Of a stretch of DNA of 64,000 bases, positions 33,601-45,584 are shown piece after piece; positions within the stretch are counted from its first letter, which is position 1; the number at the start of each line of letters is the position of its first letter. The DNA is from Cephalotus follicularis. Lineage: Eukaryota > Streptophyta > Magnoliopsida > Oxalidales > Cephalotaceae. The DNA lies in contig BDDD01000124.1 of NCBI GenBank assembly GCA_001972305.1, positions 545,486-609,485 of the forward strand. Reading direction: 5' to 3'. The translations under genes were made by a program, and so were the position numbers. The notes under the pieces were generated by a model that was given only the letters and a program-made list of their open reading frames with translations, did no database searches and was not told the DNA's origin.

Positions 33601-35018
33601 TCTGAAGGTTGTGTTGTTGCGATGAATGTAGAGCCTACTCTTATATCTCGGATTAAGACAGCTCAGAGTGACGATGGTGAGCTTTGGGCCTTAGTCCAGA
33701 ACGTTGATAAGGGTAAACAATCAGAGTTCCGTATGGATGAGCATGGTGTGATATGGTTAGGCAATCGATTGTGTCTTTTATCAGTGAGGCTGTTTTGTCT
33801 GAGGCACACAGTTCTCCATTTTCTATACATTCGGGTTCTACGAAAATGTATAGAGACTTGAAAAAGAACTTCTAGTGGAATGGAATGAAAAAGGATGTAG
33901 CGGAGTTCGTTGGGAGGTGTTTGGTCTGTCAGCAGGTAAAGATTGAACACTAGTGTACGAGTGGTTTGTTGCAGCCCTTGGAAGTTTCAGTTTGGAAATG
34001 GGAAAGCATTTTAATGGACTTTGTTACGGGTTTGCCGAGGACTTTCAGGAGGAACGATGCTATCTGGGTAGTAGTGGATCGATTGACGAAATCGGCTCAC
34101 TTCTTGGCTATTCCAGAGGATTTCTCTGTAGACCGTTCGGCCGAGGTTTTCCAACATGAGATTGTGAGACTCCATGGGACTCTGGTATCCATTGTTTCGG
34201 ATAGGGATCCTTGTTTTACTTCGCGGTTTTGGAAAGGGTTTCAGAAAGATTGGGGTACTAGGCTCAGTTACAGTACAGCTTTCCATCCACAGACAGATGG
34301 GCAGACTAAGAGGACCATCCAGACCTTGAAGGATATGTTGAGGTCTTGGGTGTTGGAGTGGACTGGGAACTGGGATGAGTATTTGAGCTTGGTGGAGTTT
34401 GCATACAATAACAGTTGGCATGCTAGCATCGGTATAGCTCCGTTTGAAGATCTTTGTGGGAGGAAGTGTCGAGCTCCGACATTTTGGGATGAGGTCAGAG
34501 AACGAGTTATCGAGGGACCCGAGCTAGTACGGATCACTACTGAAAAACTGGCAATAGCAAGGGAGAGATTGAAAGAGGCTCAATCTCGACAGAAGAGTTA
34601 TGCGGACCGACATCGGAGGGATTTGGTGTTCAAAGTAGGTGAACACGTGTTCTTCAAAGTTTCACCATGGAAAGGAGTCCGACGTTTCGGGCTGAAAGGA
34701 AAGTTGAGTCCATGGTATATTGGACCTTTTGAAGTTCTGGAAAAGGTGGGTGCAGTTGCTTATCGGTTAGCTTTCCCTCTGCAGTTAGCACACGCCCATA
34801 ATGTGTTCCATGTGTCCTTATTGAGGGGTTATCAGTATCATCCCCTTCATGTGGTGCACTATTCTCTAGACAGCATTCGGGAGGACCTATCTTGTGACGA
34901 GGAGGCCGAGGCTATTCTGGATTGACAGGAGCGGGTTACACGTTGTAAGACTGTTCCTTTTGTGAGAGTTTTGTGGAGGAACCATCCCAAACGTGAGGCT
35001 ACTTGGGAGTTAGAGGAG
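30677..35018 (+). pseudogene. Element C gag-pol remnants
   Basis: Order on the plus strand: Gag (from about 30677), a zinc-knuckle remnant (CGLKGHFVKDC, about 31620), aspartic protease (VLYDTGSTHSVV, about 31808) and ILGMNWLVRHQ. Reverse transcriptase has [12 protein letters not shown] and [15 protein letters not shown], the catalytic centre of the family. RNase H has [19 protein letters not shown] long integrase segment (33966-34925) contains WVVVDRLTKSAHFLAIP and [12 protein letters not shown], and a tail carries VRVLWRNHPKREATWELEE, chromodomain-like. It resembles Tekay/Del elements but is clearly distinct from B and D. Broken, with about ten breaks. Confidence 0.9.
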
Positions 35019-37293
35019 CAATTCTCTCTTTTATTTCCCGTTTTAAGACTGCCTATGTCATTGTTATATGTTATTCTCACATTGCAAGCCACTACCAAAT
35101 CTGCCATTGTGGAATCGTTGTGTTCTTCCATTAGTTCCGTTCATCAAAAGTCAGGTTTGTTTTATGTAATCTGTCTTTTGTTTTTCTTTTGGTTATTTTT
35201 CCCTTGGCAGGCATTGAGCTGTGTAATCGTTTTCACCTCTTTGGATTTCTGTTCACAGCCGATTAACATTGTTTTATGGTGTTTCTTCCTGCTGTTTTAG
35301 TGTCTGTTAAATCATTGCAGATTAGTAATTCTTGTTGTGATGGTTTGTTTCACTTGTTATTCGGTTCACATGCATATAGGTTATTAGTGTCCTTGTGGAT
35401 TTGATTCCGGTAATTGTGTTCTGACATGGTTTATCACACTGTCACCATGTTTTAGACAGCATGGACATGTTGTAATATGGTTTTAATATCTGTAAATGGT
35501 AATGGACAGAAGAATTGGACTGATATATGTATGCATGTGTTTAGGATTTTTATTCTCTTTTCCTTGAGTTAGCCATTGGCCTCATAAGTTATGTCAATTC
35601 TATGTTTTTCCTACTGTCTAAACATCATATAATGTCTTATGTATATGTTCACAGGTCTCTAATAACGAGTCATTAAAAAGGGCTATGTTTTTGCTGTTCT
35701 ATCGACCAGAACAGTCAGCTGTTCTTATGATCAGTCGACTGGTTTGGTTGAACTGTCGGCTGTCTTGTGAATGAAGTCGACTGTTTTGTGTTGAGTAGTC
35801 GGCTGGACCCCTGTCACAGTCGACTGAGTTTTGTAACTGTCAGCTGTTTTGCTCAGAAAATTCCTGTTTTCAACTATTTTGATTCGTTTGTTCTTCAAAT
35901 TGATCCGGGTCTTTTCTAAACATAGTAATGAATCAGTTTTATGTTTCTAATGTTTCTAAGACCCTTATATGCTTAGTTTTGTGTCTTTTAGATTGTTGTG
36001 CTTCAAGGGAGTTTGACTTAACAATCTTTCGTAAGTCTTTTCTAAGCGCATAAGGTACGGATATTCTGCTCTTTGGCCATCTCGTTTCATGAACGAAAAT
36101 CAGTTTTACTCTTATGATATGTTCTTTCGGATTTATGACTTGGTTATGCTTTATAGTTTTAATATGTTTTGAAAATAAAGTTGGTTTTGACGTTTTGTGA
36201 AATTAAATGCTTCTGACTTTATTCTTATGCTGTGATACGTTATGATATGTTATGATCATCTAGTTTATTGTGAGAAATAAATAGGTTGATGCTTTGTTTA
36301 TGGAAAGTGTGCAATGATATCGTTTATTAACGATTTTACAATATGTTTCGAAAAAGCATATTTTACGTGTTATTAAATTGATTTTGATAAATCAATGTTT
36401 TCGAAATGATAAAGTACTGAGTATTTGTACCCACCTATGGGGTGTATCGTAGGCATGTCGTAGCCCTGGCACGGGGACATGACACTTTCGTAGCGGTGTG
36501 ATTAGACTACGGCGTCTCTCTGTGTTATGAATAAATCCCATTAGGTGGATTTATGGATCCGTTATGTATGATAGAGGCATATGAATCGATTCTAGTTACG
36601 TGTGGAGTTATGCAATATGTGATATGATGTGAAATGATAATTGACTTGTGTAGTGCCGTACACTGCAATTCTAGTTGCCATGTGGAATTAGCGCCTCTCT
36701 TGCCATCTATATGTTGTGGATACATGATACGTTATGTGGCTCAGTATGCATTTGTGTTTATGAAATTTTTGTTTCGTATACGTTTCCCAGGTTATGGCTT
36801 TAATTGTAAGAATGTTATAACTGTTACTACTTAAGATTTCTGTTATGAGTTTTATTGAAATCTTACTGTTTTTAGGTTATCGTTATTGTTTTACATTCTT
36901 TATTCGTACTGAGGTTTGCTCAGCCGCGTTTTTGTTTCCATGCAGCAGGTTATCAGGAGCAACGGGGAAAATTGTGATTTGAGAGATGACCACCATATGT
37001 CCAGGATCCTCTAGAAGTGTGATCCCTTTAGGTTTTCTGTTAAGATTTGCTATGAACAATAAGTTACTTTTGGTTCATGTTTTCTGAATTTTACTTTGGA
37101 ACATGTTTAGGTTTTGCCGAATATGTTAAGTTTTAAGTTTATGATCAGTTTTCAGATATGCTATGTCATGACTGTCACGTTTTTAGCGAATGAAGTTATG
37201 CTTATGTTCAGTATAATATGTTAAGTTAAGATATGTTGTGCTTAAGTTCTGTTAAGTTATGACCCGTGACGTCTCCCGCCGTCCGGGGGTGTT
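35019..37293 (+). repeat. Element C 3' LTR (shorter copy)
   Basis: Matches the 5' LTR from about 28070 onward (for example ACTGCCTATGTCATTG at 35048), including a reduced palindrome array at 35711-35850 and the region before the LTR end. Its final ACA lies after nested element D at 55470-55472. Confidence 0.88.
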
Positions 37294-37438
37294 TGTCACG
37301 CCCCCGTTTTCCAAAACATAGACAACATATAAGGTAGTAAGGCAATCAACATAAGATAATCCAGCTCGTGCAAAATTCCAATAAATAAAAACCTTAGATA
37401 GCGGAAGCAACATCATAAATGAGCTGAATTAAAAACAC

Positions 37439-37466
37439 GCATCACGCATCCCATTCTACGTGATGC
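37439..37466 (-). other. Covarying U5 hairpin, element D left LTR
   Basis: GCATCACG and CGTGATGC, a perfect 8-bp stem, enclose the 12-nt loop CATCCCATTCTA. The right copy is at 53408-53435, with loop CATCCCATACTA. Confidence 0.7.
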
Positions 37467-38024
37467 CCAACAGGTTTATAAAATAAACCCAACATAACTG
37501 TCGATCGCCCAAAATGGAGCGTGAAATAATAATACAGTACGAGATAACAAAATAACCTTTGTTACAAAATCCGAATAACATGATCAAAGTTCAATAACCC
37601 AAATACATAAATAAGAGAAATAACCGAGTCTTCTCTTTAAATCTTCACGCATACTCATGACATGTCCGCTCCATCAATCTGTTAGAGTAAGGGTTAGCCT
37701 TTGTCCTCACTCGGCTAAGTGAATAAACTCATAAATACAGTTCAAATCATATGATAATGAGTATCATGAATGGATGCATAATGATGACAGATGACGTGTA
37801 TTTTTCAAGTAAATATACTTCCATATGTACATATAAAAATATATGTATGCTCACAGTACAAGTATAACTCATAAGTTATATCAACACAAGCAAGAAATAT
37901 GTCCCCAAAAAGGAACCAGACAAGCCAATCGTCATGACCGTTGCCACCTCCTGGCCCTAACGTCATGCACTCTTACTCCATCCCCGTTTGCGAACGGTTT
38001 TGGAGCAAGTCCTCTGTAAATTGT

Positions 38025-38175
38025 TTAGCACGGCGGCTAAACCAACAGCAAGTTACTAGCTCAGTGGCTAAGTAATCAACAAGTTATTAGCACGGTGGCT
38101 AAGAATCAACAAGTTATTAGCACGGTGACTAATAATCAACAAGTTATTAGCACGGCGACTAATAATCAACAAGCA
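38025..38175 (-). repeat. Hairpin-repeat block, element D left LTR
   Basis: About five units of roughly 31 bp carrying TTAGCACGGTGGCTAA-like inverted repeats and AATCAACAAG spacers. The right LTR retains much less of this block, so copy number varies. Confidence 0.8.
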
Positions 38176-38669
38176 CAAGCATTTCACAGTACAAGTCAAG
38201 CAATTACATATAATCACTTGATCAAATATGTTTGTTTAAAATACATTATTCCGTTCACAAGTTGTAATAAGTTACAAAACTTAAAACAATACATTTCTCG
38301 TCCTTGGAAATACTTCCCCAATCATTTTGAAAATATATATATTCATATGTTGACAAATATACATTTTCGCACAATACATTTGGTTTCATAACCAAACCTT
38401 TAAAACATTTCTCTGTCATTGGAAATACTTCCCCAAACATTTCGAAAATATATAAATTCATATGTTGACAAATATACATTTTCGCACAAATGATCATAAT
38501 AATGATGCAAGCTTTTCAAAATGGTTTAACACTTTTAGAAAGCAACCATAATGCAAATCACAGTAACAATGCAAACATATGCTCAGAATGCATCTAGGTT
38601 CATTTCTAGAGTCGTTCGGGTCTAGCGGGTCCCATTCGAGTAAAATTCTACTGATCAGGGGGAAAGGCG

Positions 38670-38997
38670 TCGATGTCTATCCTTAAGGCGTCGACGTCTT
38701 TACACTAAGGCGTTGATCCCATGCAGAAATATTCCCTCATGTAACGAATCCAGCCTTTTAATCCCTCATGTAAACGAATATCACCCTCACAACGTGTAAA
38801 GCATGCTACTGATCAACAGGAACATAACCAGAACATCAATTCGAAACTAAACAGGTGATCCCAAGTGGCTAAATGGCCATCTGAAATGAACATCACAGTT
38901 CTACAATTTCCCAGAAACGGCATTGATGTCAATACAAAGTCATCGATGTCTTTCACATATTCACACGAAGGCATCGACGTCTTTACATAGACGTCGA
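38670..38997. promoter_or_regulatory. GACGTCGATGTC pairs, element D left LTR, first cluster
   Basis: Cores at 38670, 38691, 38713 and 38923, 38943 | 38974, 38994. Steps are 21, 22, 20, 31 and 20 bp. The right LTR has counterparts from about 54137 to 54385. Confidence 0.8.
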
Positions 38998-39754
38998 TGT
39001 CTTTACAACCCAGAATGTCCTTTTCCATAGTTCTAACATACCAAGCCATCATCAAATCCATCCTTTACACAATCAACCCACGTATTCATGTAATCGTACA
39101 TGCATGATTAACTCAGTGTATCACAGTAACACCATAACAAGTCCAGAATCACAATTAACATGCAATTCATCATGTTATTCATTAACTTAAAAACCATAAA
39201 TGCATGTATAAATCCATCACTTTCCCCTACCTTATTGTTCCAAGTTAGGAACTGGAAAGTCCACCTCTTTGAGTTCCCAAATTCTGGCCACCAGCAGCTC
39301 CAAGGTTCCCTCAGCAACTGCAACCAACGAGCTCCAATCTCTAGCTCCAAGCAAACTCAACAATGGTGGCTCACACTCCCACTATTTTCTTTCCTCTCTT
39401 TCTTCTGGTGTTTTAAAACGAGAGAGAGAAGTGGGGAGGGATATTCTTATGCAGATGGTTCCCCCCCAACATTCTTCTCTTTACATTTAATAGGCCACCC
39501 TCATGCCCTCTCCCACTTTCTAGGTCTCTGCATTTTCTTTTGTTTTCTATTCTTCTTTCTTTTGCAGGTTGCATGTTAGGATGTATATCCCTTGCATGTT
39601 CCATGTGAGGAGCATGTTTTAGCATTCCTGGCAACACACCGACATGATCCACACGTCATAATGCACTTGTACAGGCATCAGGTAAAGCCCCCAAAGATCC
39701 CCTTGCATGTTACTCTGCCAGCGAAAAAGCGCGACAGACGTTCATATAAAGGCG

Positions 39755-39896
39755 TCGACGTCTTTCCTTAGACGTCGATGTCTTTTCTCCTTTTGTAAGA
39801 AGGTGTCGATGCCTTCTCGAAATGTCGACGTGCATGCCCATGCATTCACGTGTACCTCGGCTCTAATAGGCGTCGACGTATTTCAAAAGACGTCGA
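39755..39896. promoter_or_regulatory. GACGTCGACGTC pairs, element D left LTR, second cluster
   Basis: TCGA cores at 39755, 39775 | 39806, 39825 | 39873, 39893. Steps are 20, 31, 19, 48 and 20 bp. Counterpart in the right LTR at about 55146-55290. Confidence 0.85.
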
Positions 39897-40119
39897 TGTC
39901 CTTACCCCAAAACAATGCCGTTTCAAGCTTTGACATACACATTCCATTTCCAAAACCATAATTAGGGTTTGTAAGCATCTCTTGAGTTTGAAACTTCAAC
40001 ATTCACATTAAGTCGAGTTTAAGATTACATCATAAATCGAAATATTACATTCAGGAAAATACTGGGCGTTACATCCACCCCTCCTTCAAGAAATTTTAGT
40101 CCTCGAAATTTACACAATA

Positions 40120-43100
40120 CTAGAACAGATGCGGGTAACGTTCTCGGATGTCATCCTCACGTTCCCAAGTCGCTTCATCCGGGCGATGAAATTGCCACTG
40201 AACCTTTACCTTCGGAATGGACCGGTTCCTCAATACTTGTGTCTTCCAATCCAAGATTCTCACGGGTGACTCCTCACAGGAAAGATCATCCCTCACCGTA
40301 ACCGAGTCATAATCCAGGACATTTGATGGGTCTCGGATATAACCTCGTAGCATAGATACATGAAAGACATCATGTACACTTGACAATGTAGGAGGCAAGG
40401 TTAGCTGATATGCTACCTCCCCAACTCTTTCCAGAATCTCAAAAGGACCAATATAGCGCGACGCTAGCTTGCCCTTTTTCTCGAATCTTTGTACCCCTTT
40501 CCACGGAGATACCTTCAAAAACACGTGATCCCCAACATTGAAGGTTAAAGGCCTTCTCTTCACATTGTCGACATAGCTCTTCTGCCGACTCTGTGCTGCA
40601 AGCAACTTCTCTTTGATGAACTTGACTTTCTCCGTAGTCTCCTCCACCAAATCCGACCCAAGCAGCGGTCGTTCACCAACCTCGTCCCAACAGACAGGTG
40701 ACCTACACTTTCTCCCGTACAGTGCTTCGTATGGAGCCATACAAATACTCGAGTGATAGCTGTTGTTATATGAAAACTCTATCAGAGGAATATGGTCCTC
40801 CCATGTTCCTCCAAAATCGATCACACAAGCCCGAAGCATATCCTCCAAGGTTTGGATAGTACGCTCTGACTATGCATCTGTTTGAGGATGGAAAGCAGTA
40901 CTGAGATTCAATCTCGCTCCGAAGGCTGTCTGGAAGCTCTTCCAGAAGTTGGAAGTGAAGATCGAATCCCTATCACAAACGATGCTCACCGGAACACCGT
41001 GCAATCTCACAATCTCCTTCACATATAACCGAGCCAACTTGCTTGCAGAATCAGTGACATGTGTGGGCAAGAAGTATGCTGATTTGGAGAGTCTATCAAC
41101 AATAACCCACACGGCATTATGACGATGCCTAGTCAGTGGAAACCCAGAAAAAATGTCCATCGTAATGTGTTCCCACTTCCATTCTGCCACTGGTAATGAC
41201 TGTAACAGTCCCGCAGGTCTCTGCTGCTCGGCTTTGACCCTCTGGCAAGTCAAACACTTTGCGACATATTCTACAATCTCGCGCTTCATGCCGGGCCACC
41301 AGTAAGTCTTCTTCATATCTTGGTACATCTTGGTGCTACCAGGATGAATACTGTACAGGAATTTATGAGCCACGCGGAGTAGTTCATCCTTCACTATTGG
41401 TTCATTCGGAAGACATACACGTCCCCGATATCTCGTAATACCATCATCATGTACTCTAAAATCAGACTCCGAATCCAGATTCTCTCGAATCCACTGCAGT
41501 TCAGGATCATGTGGTTGTGCATCTTTGATGCGATGCAGTAATACTGGTTCTACCCGCATGTCGGCTAGAAAGATCCCCGGTGACTGATTGAATGGAGACC
41601 ATTCCTGGAAGTCTTCCAACATCTTCCATTGCGACACCATTGTATTAGCGGCCATAGCCTTGCGGCTCAAGGCATTAGCTACTACATTCGCTTTCCCCGG
41701 GTGATACTGGATACTACAGTCATAATCATTCAAGAATTCCACCCACCTGCGCTGTCTCATGTTCAGTGTGTCCTGGCAGAACAGGTACCTTAAACTTTTA
41801 TGATCGGTGAAGATCTCAAACTGCGCCCCATAAAGATAGTGTCTCCACTTCTGAAGGGCGAAGATAATAGCTTTCTCCAGATACTATGTGACCAAGAAAG
41901 ATCACATGGTCAAGCCAAAATTCACACTTACCGAATTTGGCATACAACCGGTGTTCTCGGAGAATCTGTAAGGTCAACCTCAGGTGGCAAGCATGCTTTT
42001 CCTCACTCCTTGAGTACACAAGTACTTCGTCAATAAACACAACGACGAACTGGTCCAAGTACGGTCGAAACACATCCTTCACCAATGACATGAACGCAGC
42101 CGGTGCATTGCTCACACCGAAAGGCATCACCAGGAACTCATAGTGAACGTATCTTGTCCGGAAGGCAGTCTTCTCAATATCTCCTTCCCTCACCCTCAAC
42201 TGGTGATATCCCGTTCTCAGATCAAGCTTCGAGAACACTCTCGCTCCTTGCAACTGGTCGAACAAATCCTCGATGTTGGGTAAAGGATACTTGTTCTTAA
42301 TAGTTGCCTTGTTCAACATTCTGTAGTCGATGTAGAGCCTTATCGACCCATCCTTTTTCTTGACAAACAGTACAGGTGCACCCCAAGGTGAAACACTGGG
42401 TCGAATGAAACCCTTATCGATCAGATCCTGTAATTGCAATTTTAGCTCTCTCAATTCTGCAGGAGCCATTCTATACGGTGCCTTCGAAATAGGAGCCGTA
42501 CCTGGTGTAAGATCGATAACAAACTCCATATTTCTTCTTGGTGGCAAAGATTCCAAGTCATCCGGAAATACATCTGGAAATTCACACACTACTGGGATCT
42601 CATCCAAGCTCAAACCCTTCTCTTTCCTCCGATCAATCACATAAGCAAGATACCCTTCACATCCCTTCTCGAGATACCTCGACACACGGATGAAGGATAT
42701 GATCGGCGTAGAAAACCACTTGTCTCCCATGAACTTCAAAGTAGTACCATCGGGCAGACGAAGATCAACCGTCTTGCTGTAGCAGTCCATGTAAGCATGA
42801 TGTGGTGACAGCCAATCCATCCCCAAAATAATATCAAAGTCGCGGATAGGTAATACTATCAAGTCCGCGTACAAGGAAATGCCTGTCATAGACATCTCAC
42901 AACCCCTATATACAGTGTCTGTATACATGGAAACTCCGACAGGTGTGCTCACATCCAAGGTATATGGCATACAGTCAGGGGTTACATCTAAACATGATGC
43001 AAAATGTGATGCTCCAGGGTCCATCAATACTCTAGCACCAAAACCATAAATATACAGTGTACCTCCAACTACCAAGGTAGACTCCGGAACCTCTGTTTAT

Positions 43101-43793
43101 GAAAGGGTAAAAACTCTACCTTTCGCGATGCCCTTTCCGATGTCCCTACACTATGATAGCCCTGCTGCTGCTAGCTGGTCCGGTAGGTGCTGTAGCCTGA
43201 CCCTTCGGGCAATCTTTCATCAAATGGCCAGATGCCCCACACCTCAAACATAGTCCGTTCATCCTCCAACAATCCTTCTGCAAGTGGCCCTTCCGACCAC
43301 AGTGATAACAAGTTCCGGTTCCCGCATTACTCCCCTGACTAGGAGTCCCCAGTGTGGCAGTCTGCCCAGGTCTGTTCTTCAATGATTTAGCCGGAGAACC
43401 ACTACCATGCCACTTCGAAGAAGCCGGTCTTGTCGAGTTCTGTTTAACTTGTTGTGCCCGGGCTCTCTCTGCTCGGTCCTCACTGGATATGCTCTCCAGC
43501 AGCCTCGCCTTTTGAGCGACCTCCGTCAAAGTGCCCAGCTCCATAGCCCTAATCATCGACCGAAGGTCCGGTCGCAAACCTTTCAAAAACCTCCTTATCT
43601 TTTTCACATCATCAGCTACCAGATATGGTGAATGTCTGGCTAGCTCCATAAACCTGGCCTGGTACTCAGCCACAGACATCTCTCCTTGTCGTAGCTCCAG
43701 AAGCTCTGTCTCCCTCGGCTCTTGCTCAATCTTGGGAACATAGGAATCGAGGAACTCTGTTTGGAATCTCCCCCATGTAGCATCGAGTCCCAC
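40120..43793 (-). pseudogene. Element D gag-pol remnants (main part)
   Basis: Minus-strand order from right to left. Gag has the zinc knuckles CYHCGRKGHLQKDC and CLRCGASGHLMKDC. Protease has [12 protein letters not shown]-like and [11 protein letters not shown] segments. Reverse transcriptase has [15 protein letters not shown] and [16 protein letters not shown]. An RNase H remnant follows, then integrase ([47 protein letters not shown]). The integrase C-terminal part and chromodomain tail come last (VKVQWQFHRPDEATWERED). It is closely related to element B in protein sequence although the LTRs differ. The rest of gag lies beyond element E at 52712-53156. Broken fossil, a handful of breaks. Confidence 0.9.
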
Positions 43794-43934
43794 TGTCACA
43801 CCCCGTTTCACAAACAACATATATAGTGGTGGCATCAACATATAAATCCGGCTTATGAAATTTACCTTAAATTTAAAACTTTCCATAGCTATTAACAACT
43901 TGCGGAAGCATTTAAATATAAGCCGAATTAAAAC

Positions 43935-43962
43935 GTAACATGCATCCCATACTACATGCTAC
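43935..43962 (-). other. Covarying U5 hairpin, element E left LTR
   Basis: GTA-A-CATG and CATG-C-TAC (one internal A/C mismatch) around the 12-nt loop CATCCCATACTA. The right copy is at 49641-49668. Confidence 0.65.
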
Positions 43963-44394
43963 AACAAAAACATCATCAAAGTTAACTGCCCTCAAACGGA
44001 GCGTGAACAATATTCATCAATACATCGATTCATTATTACAATGATCCATGAACATTTCTCAAAAGTAGAAACAACATAAACTCCACTTTGCTCCACAGAG
44101 CTCAATGGTAGCCATCCGCTGCATCAACCTGAAATCAATCTAAAACTGTAGGAGGGTTAGCCTTTGTCCTCACTCGGCTAAGCTATAAACATGATTTGGG
44201 GTCAACGATAAAGAATGCTATGTATGAATGCACAATGATGCAGTACAATATATATATATAAACAATATGTATTTGTATATGTATCTCGATCAATAGTTAC
44301 GCAACCATGCCAAGTGGCTACATCAACACAATCCATCAGTCATGTCACTAAGGACCAATCAATTCAATTAGTATTCGATAACCACCACTCGTAG

Positions 44395-44580
44395 GTTAGT
44401 ATTATCTCACGTCGATGCTAACCGGCCCATAGGCGGAGGAAAGCTCGATCAATAATGGACACTAACCGGCACGTAGCGGAGGAAAGTTCAACAAACAAAT
44501 GAGTCTAACCGGCATAAGGCGGAGGATAGCTCATAGTGTGGATGTCAACCGGCACGTAGCGGAGGAAGACCATCCGGTGT
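44395..44580 (-). repeat. CCGGCACGTAGCGGAGG repeat block, element E left LTR
   Basis: Four units of about 40-50 bp, each with TAACCGGC-(CCATAG or ACGTAG)-CGGAGG. It is in the same LTR position as the hairpin-repeat blocks of B, D and F. The right LTR copy is at about 50110-50290. Confidence 0.8.
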
Positions 44581-45096
44581 GGTGTCCCTAGCTATCTCCT
44601 GGCCCCTAGAGCACAACCTACCATTAGCGTAAGTGACAACCTCCGTCACCGCACTAACAGCGTAACAATCACAAACAGCAATCACAGTCAAGCTCAATCA
44701 CAATCACAGTCAAGCTCAATCACAATCACAGTCATCTCGATGCTCAAAACAGGTTCCCAAGTAATTTATAAAACAAAATACTTGGAAACAAACCCATTTT
44801 CACGATGTCACGGTTCTCGATTCACGATGTTACAAAACCCAGTTCACGATGTTTGGAAACCATTTTCACAGTCCTTTGAAAATATATATTTGCTTGAAAC
44901 ATACATTTTCGTGTAAAATAATGATTTATAATGATCATGAATGCACTTCCAAAAGAATTATACAACAGTTCACGATTAGTTATCACGATGCACAATCAGT
45001 TTACCACAGTTCACAATCAACAATACTCAGTCACAATTAACAATTCATCACAATACAAAATGCATACACATGCCCACAATGCAAGAAAGACACAAA

Positions 45097-45405
45097 CAAT
45101 CGGTTGTCCCTCACTGACAGTCGGTTGTTTTCCTTCAACAGTCGGCTGTCCTAAACTGGCAGTCGGCTGCCCACACTCGACAGTCGGCTGTCATCCTTGA
45201 CAGTCGGCTGTTTATACCCAACAGTCGGCCGTTGGCCTACAGCAGTCGGCTACTCAAGCCTCTGCAGGCATTTCTCAGTAACACACATGGAAAGTCGACT
45301 GGCTCCCAAGCACAGTCGGTTGGATCCATTGAGTAGTCGGTTGTTCATACCGAATAGTCGACTGGCGCACTCGAGCAGTCGGCTGTCCTCTTGGACAGTC
45401 GGCTG
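45097..45405. promoter_or_regulatory. 14-copy CAGTCGGCTG array, element E left LTR
   Basis: Copies start at 45097, 45118, 45139, 45160, 45181, 45201, 45222, 45243 | 45292, 45313, 45334, 45355, 45376, 45396. All steps are 20-21 bp except one gap of 49 bp, and fillers are unrelated. The right LTR repeats it at about 50800-51109. Confidence 0.9.
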
Positions 45406-45489
45406 GATTCTGCAGACAATGCAGAAAAATAGCAGCAAAACAAGCCACAACTCACAACGATCCACTCTAACACACAACGAATCATAGCG

Positions 45490-45584
45490 TCGACGTTATC
45501 TCTAAGCGTCGACGTTTATCGCAAATCAAGACTCATTGTCCGTATAACAATTTATAGCGTCGACGCTTCTTTCCTAAGCGTCGA
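45490..45584. promoter_or_regulatory. AGCGTCGACGCT pairs, element E left LTR
   Basis: TCGA cores at 45490, 45509 | 45560, 45581. Pair steps are 19 and 21 bp with a 51-bp gap. The second palindrome dialect occurs here in the same LTR as the first. The right counterpart is at about 51185-51285. Confidence 0.85.

Larger units (their letters stand above)
37294..40073 (-). repeat. Element D 3' LTR (left copy)
   Basis: 2780 bp. Plus-strand order: terminal TGTCACGCCCCC, GCGGAAGCA block (37401), hairpin (37439-37466), GAGCGTG (37517), CTTTGTCCTCACTCGGC block (about 37700), hairpin-repeat block (38025-38175), TATA-like run (about 38330-38345), palindrome pairs (38670-38997 and 39755-39896), GTTACA end. 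In element sense the palindromes are therefore upstream of the TATA-like sequence. Confidence 0.92.

Noticed and set aside
39160-39579. 139-codon open frame in the D left LTR (and its 54550-54970 counterpart)
   Set aside because: It lies wholly within the LTR, the two LTR copies do not preserve the frame as a coding unit, and no domain is visible.
44931-45487. Open frames with repeated TVGC/SRL peptides across the E array (also 50684-51183, 7196-7658 and 12054-12516)
   Set aside because: A 21-bp motif period equals seven codons, so any frame through the array gives a repeated peptide. Several frames are open at once, and the fillers show no codon-level conservation. This is a by-product of the array.
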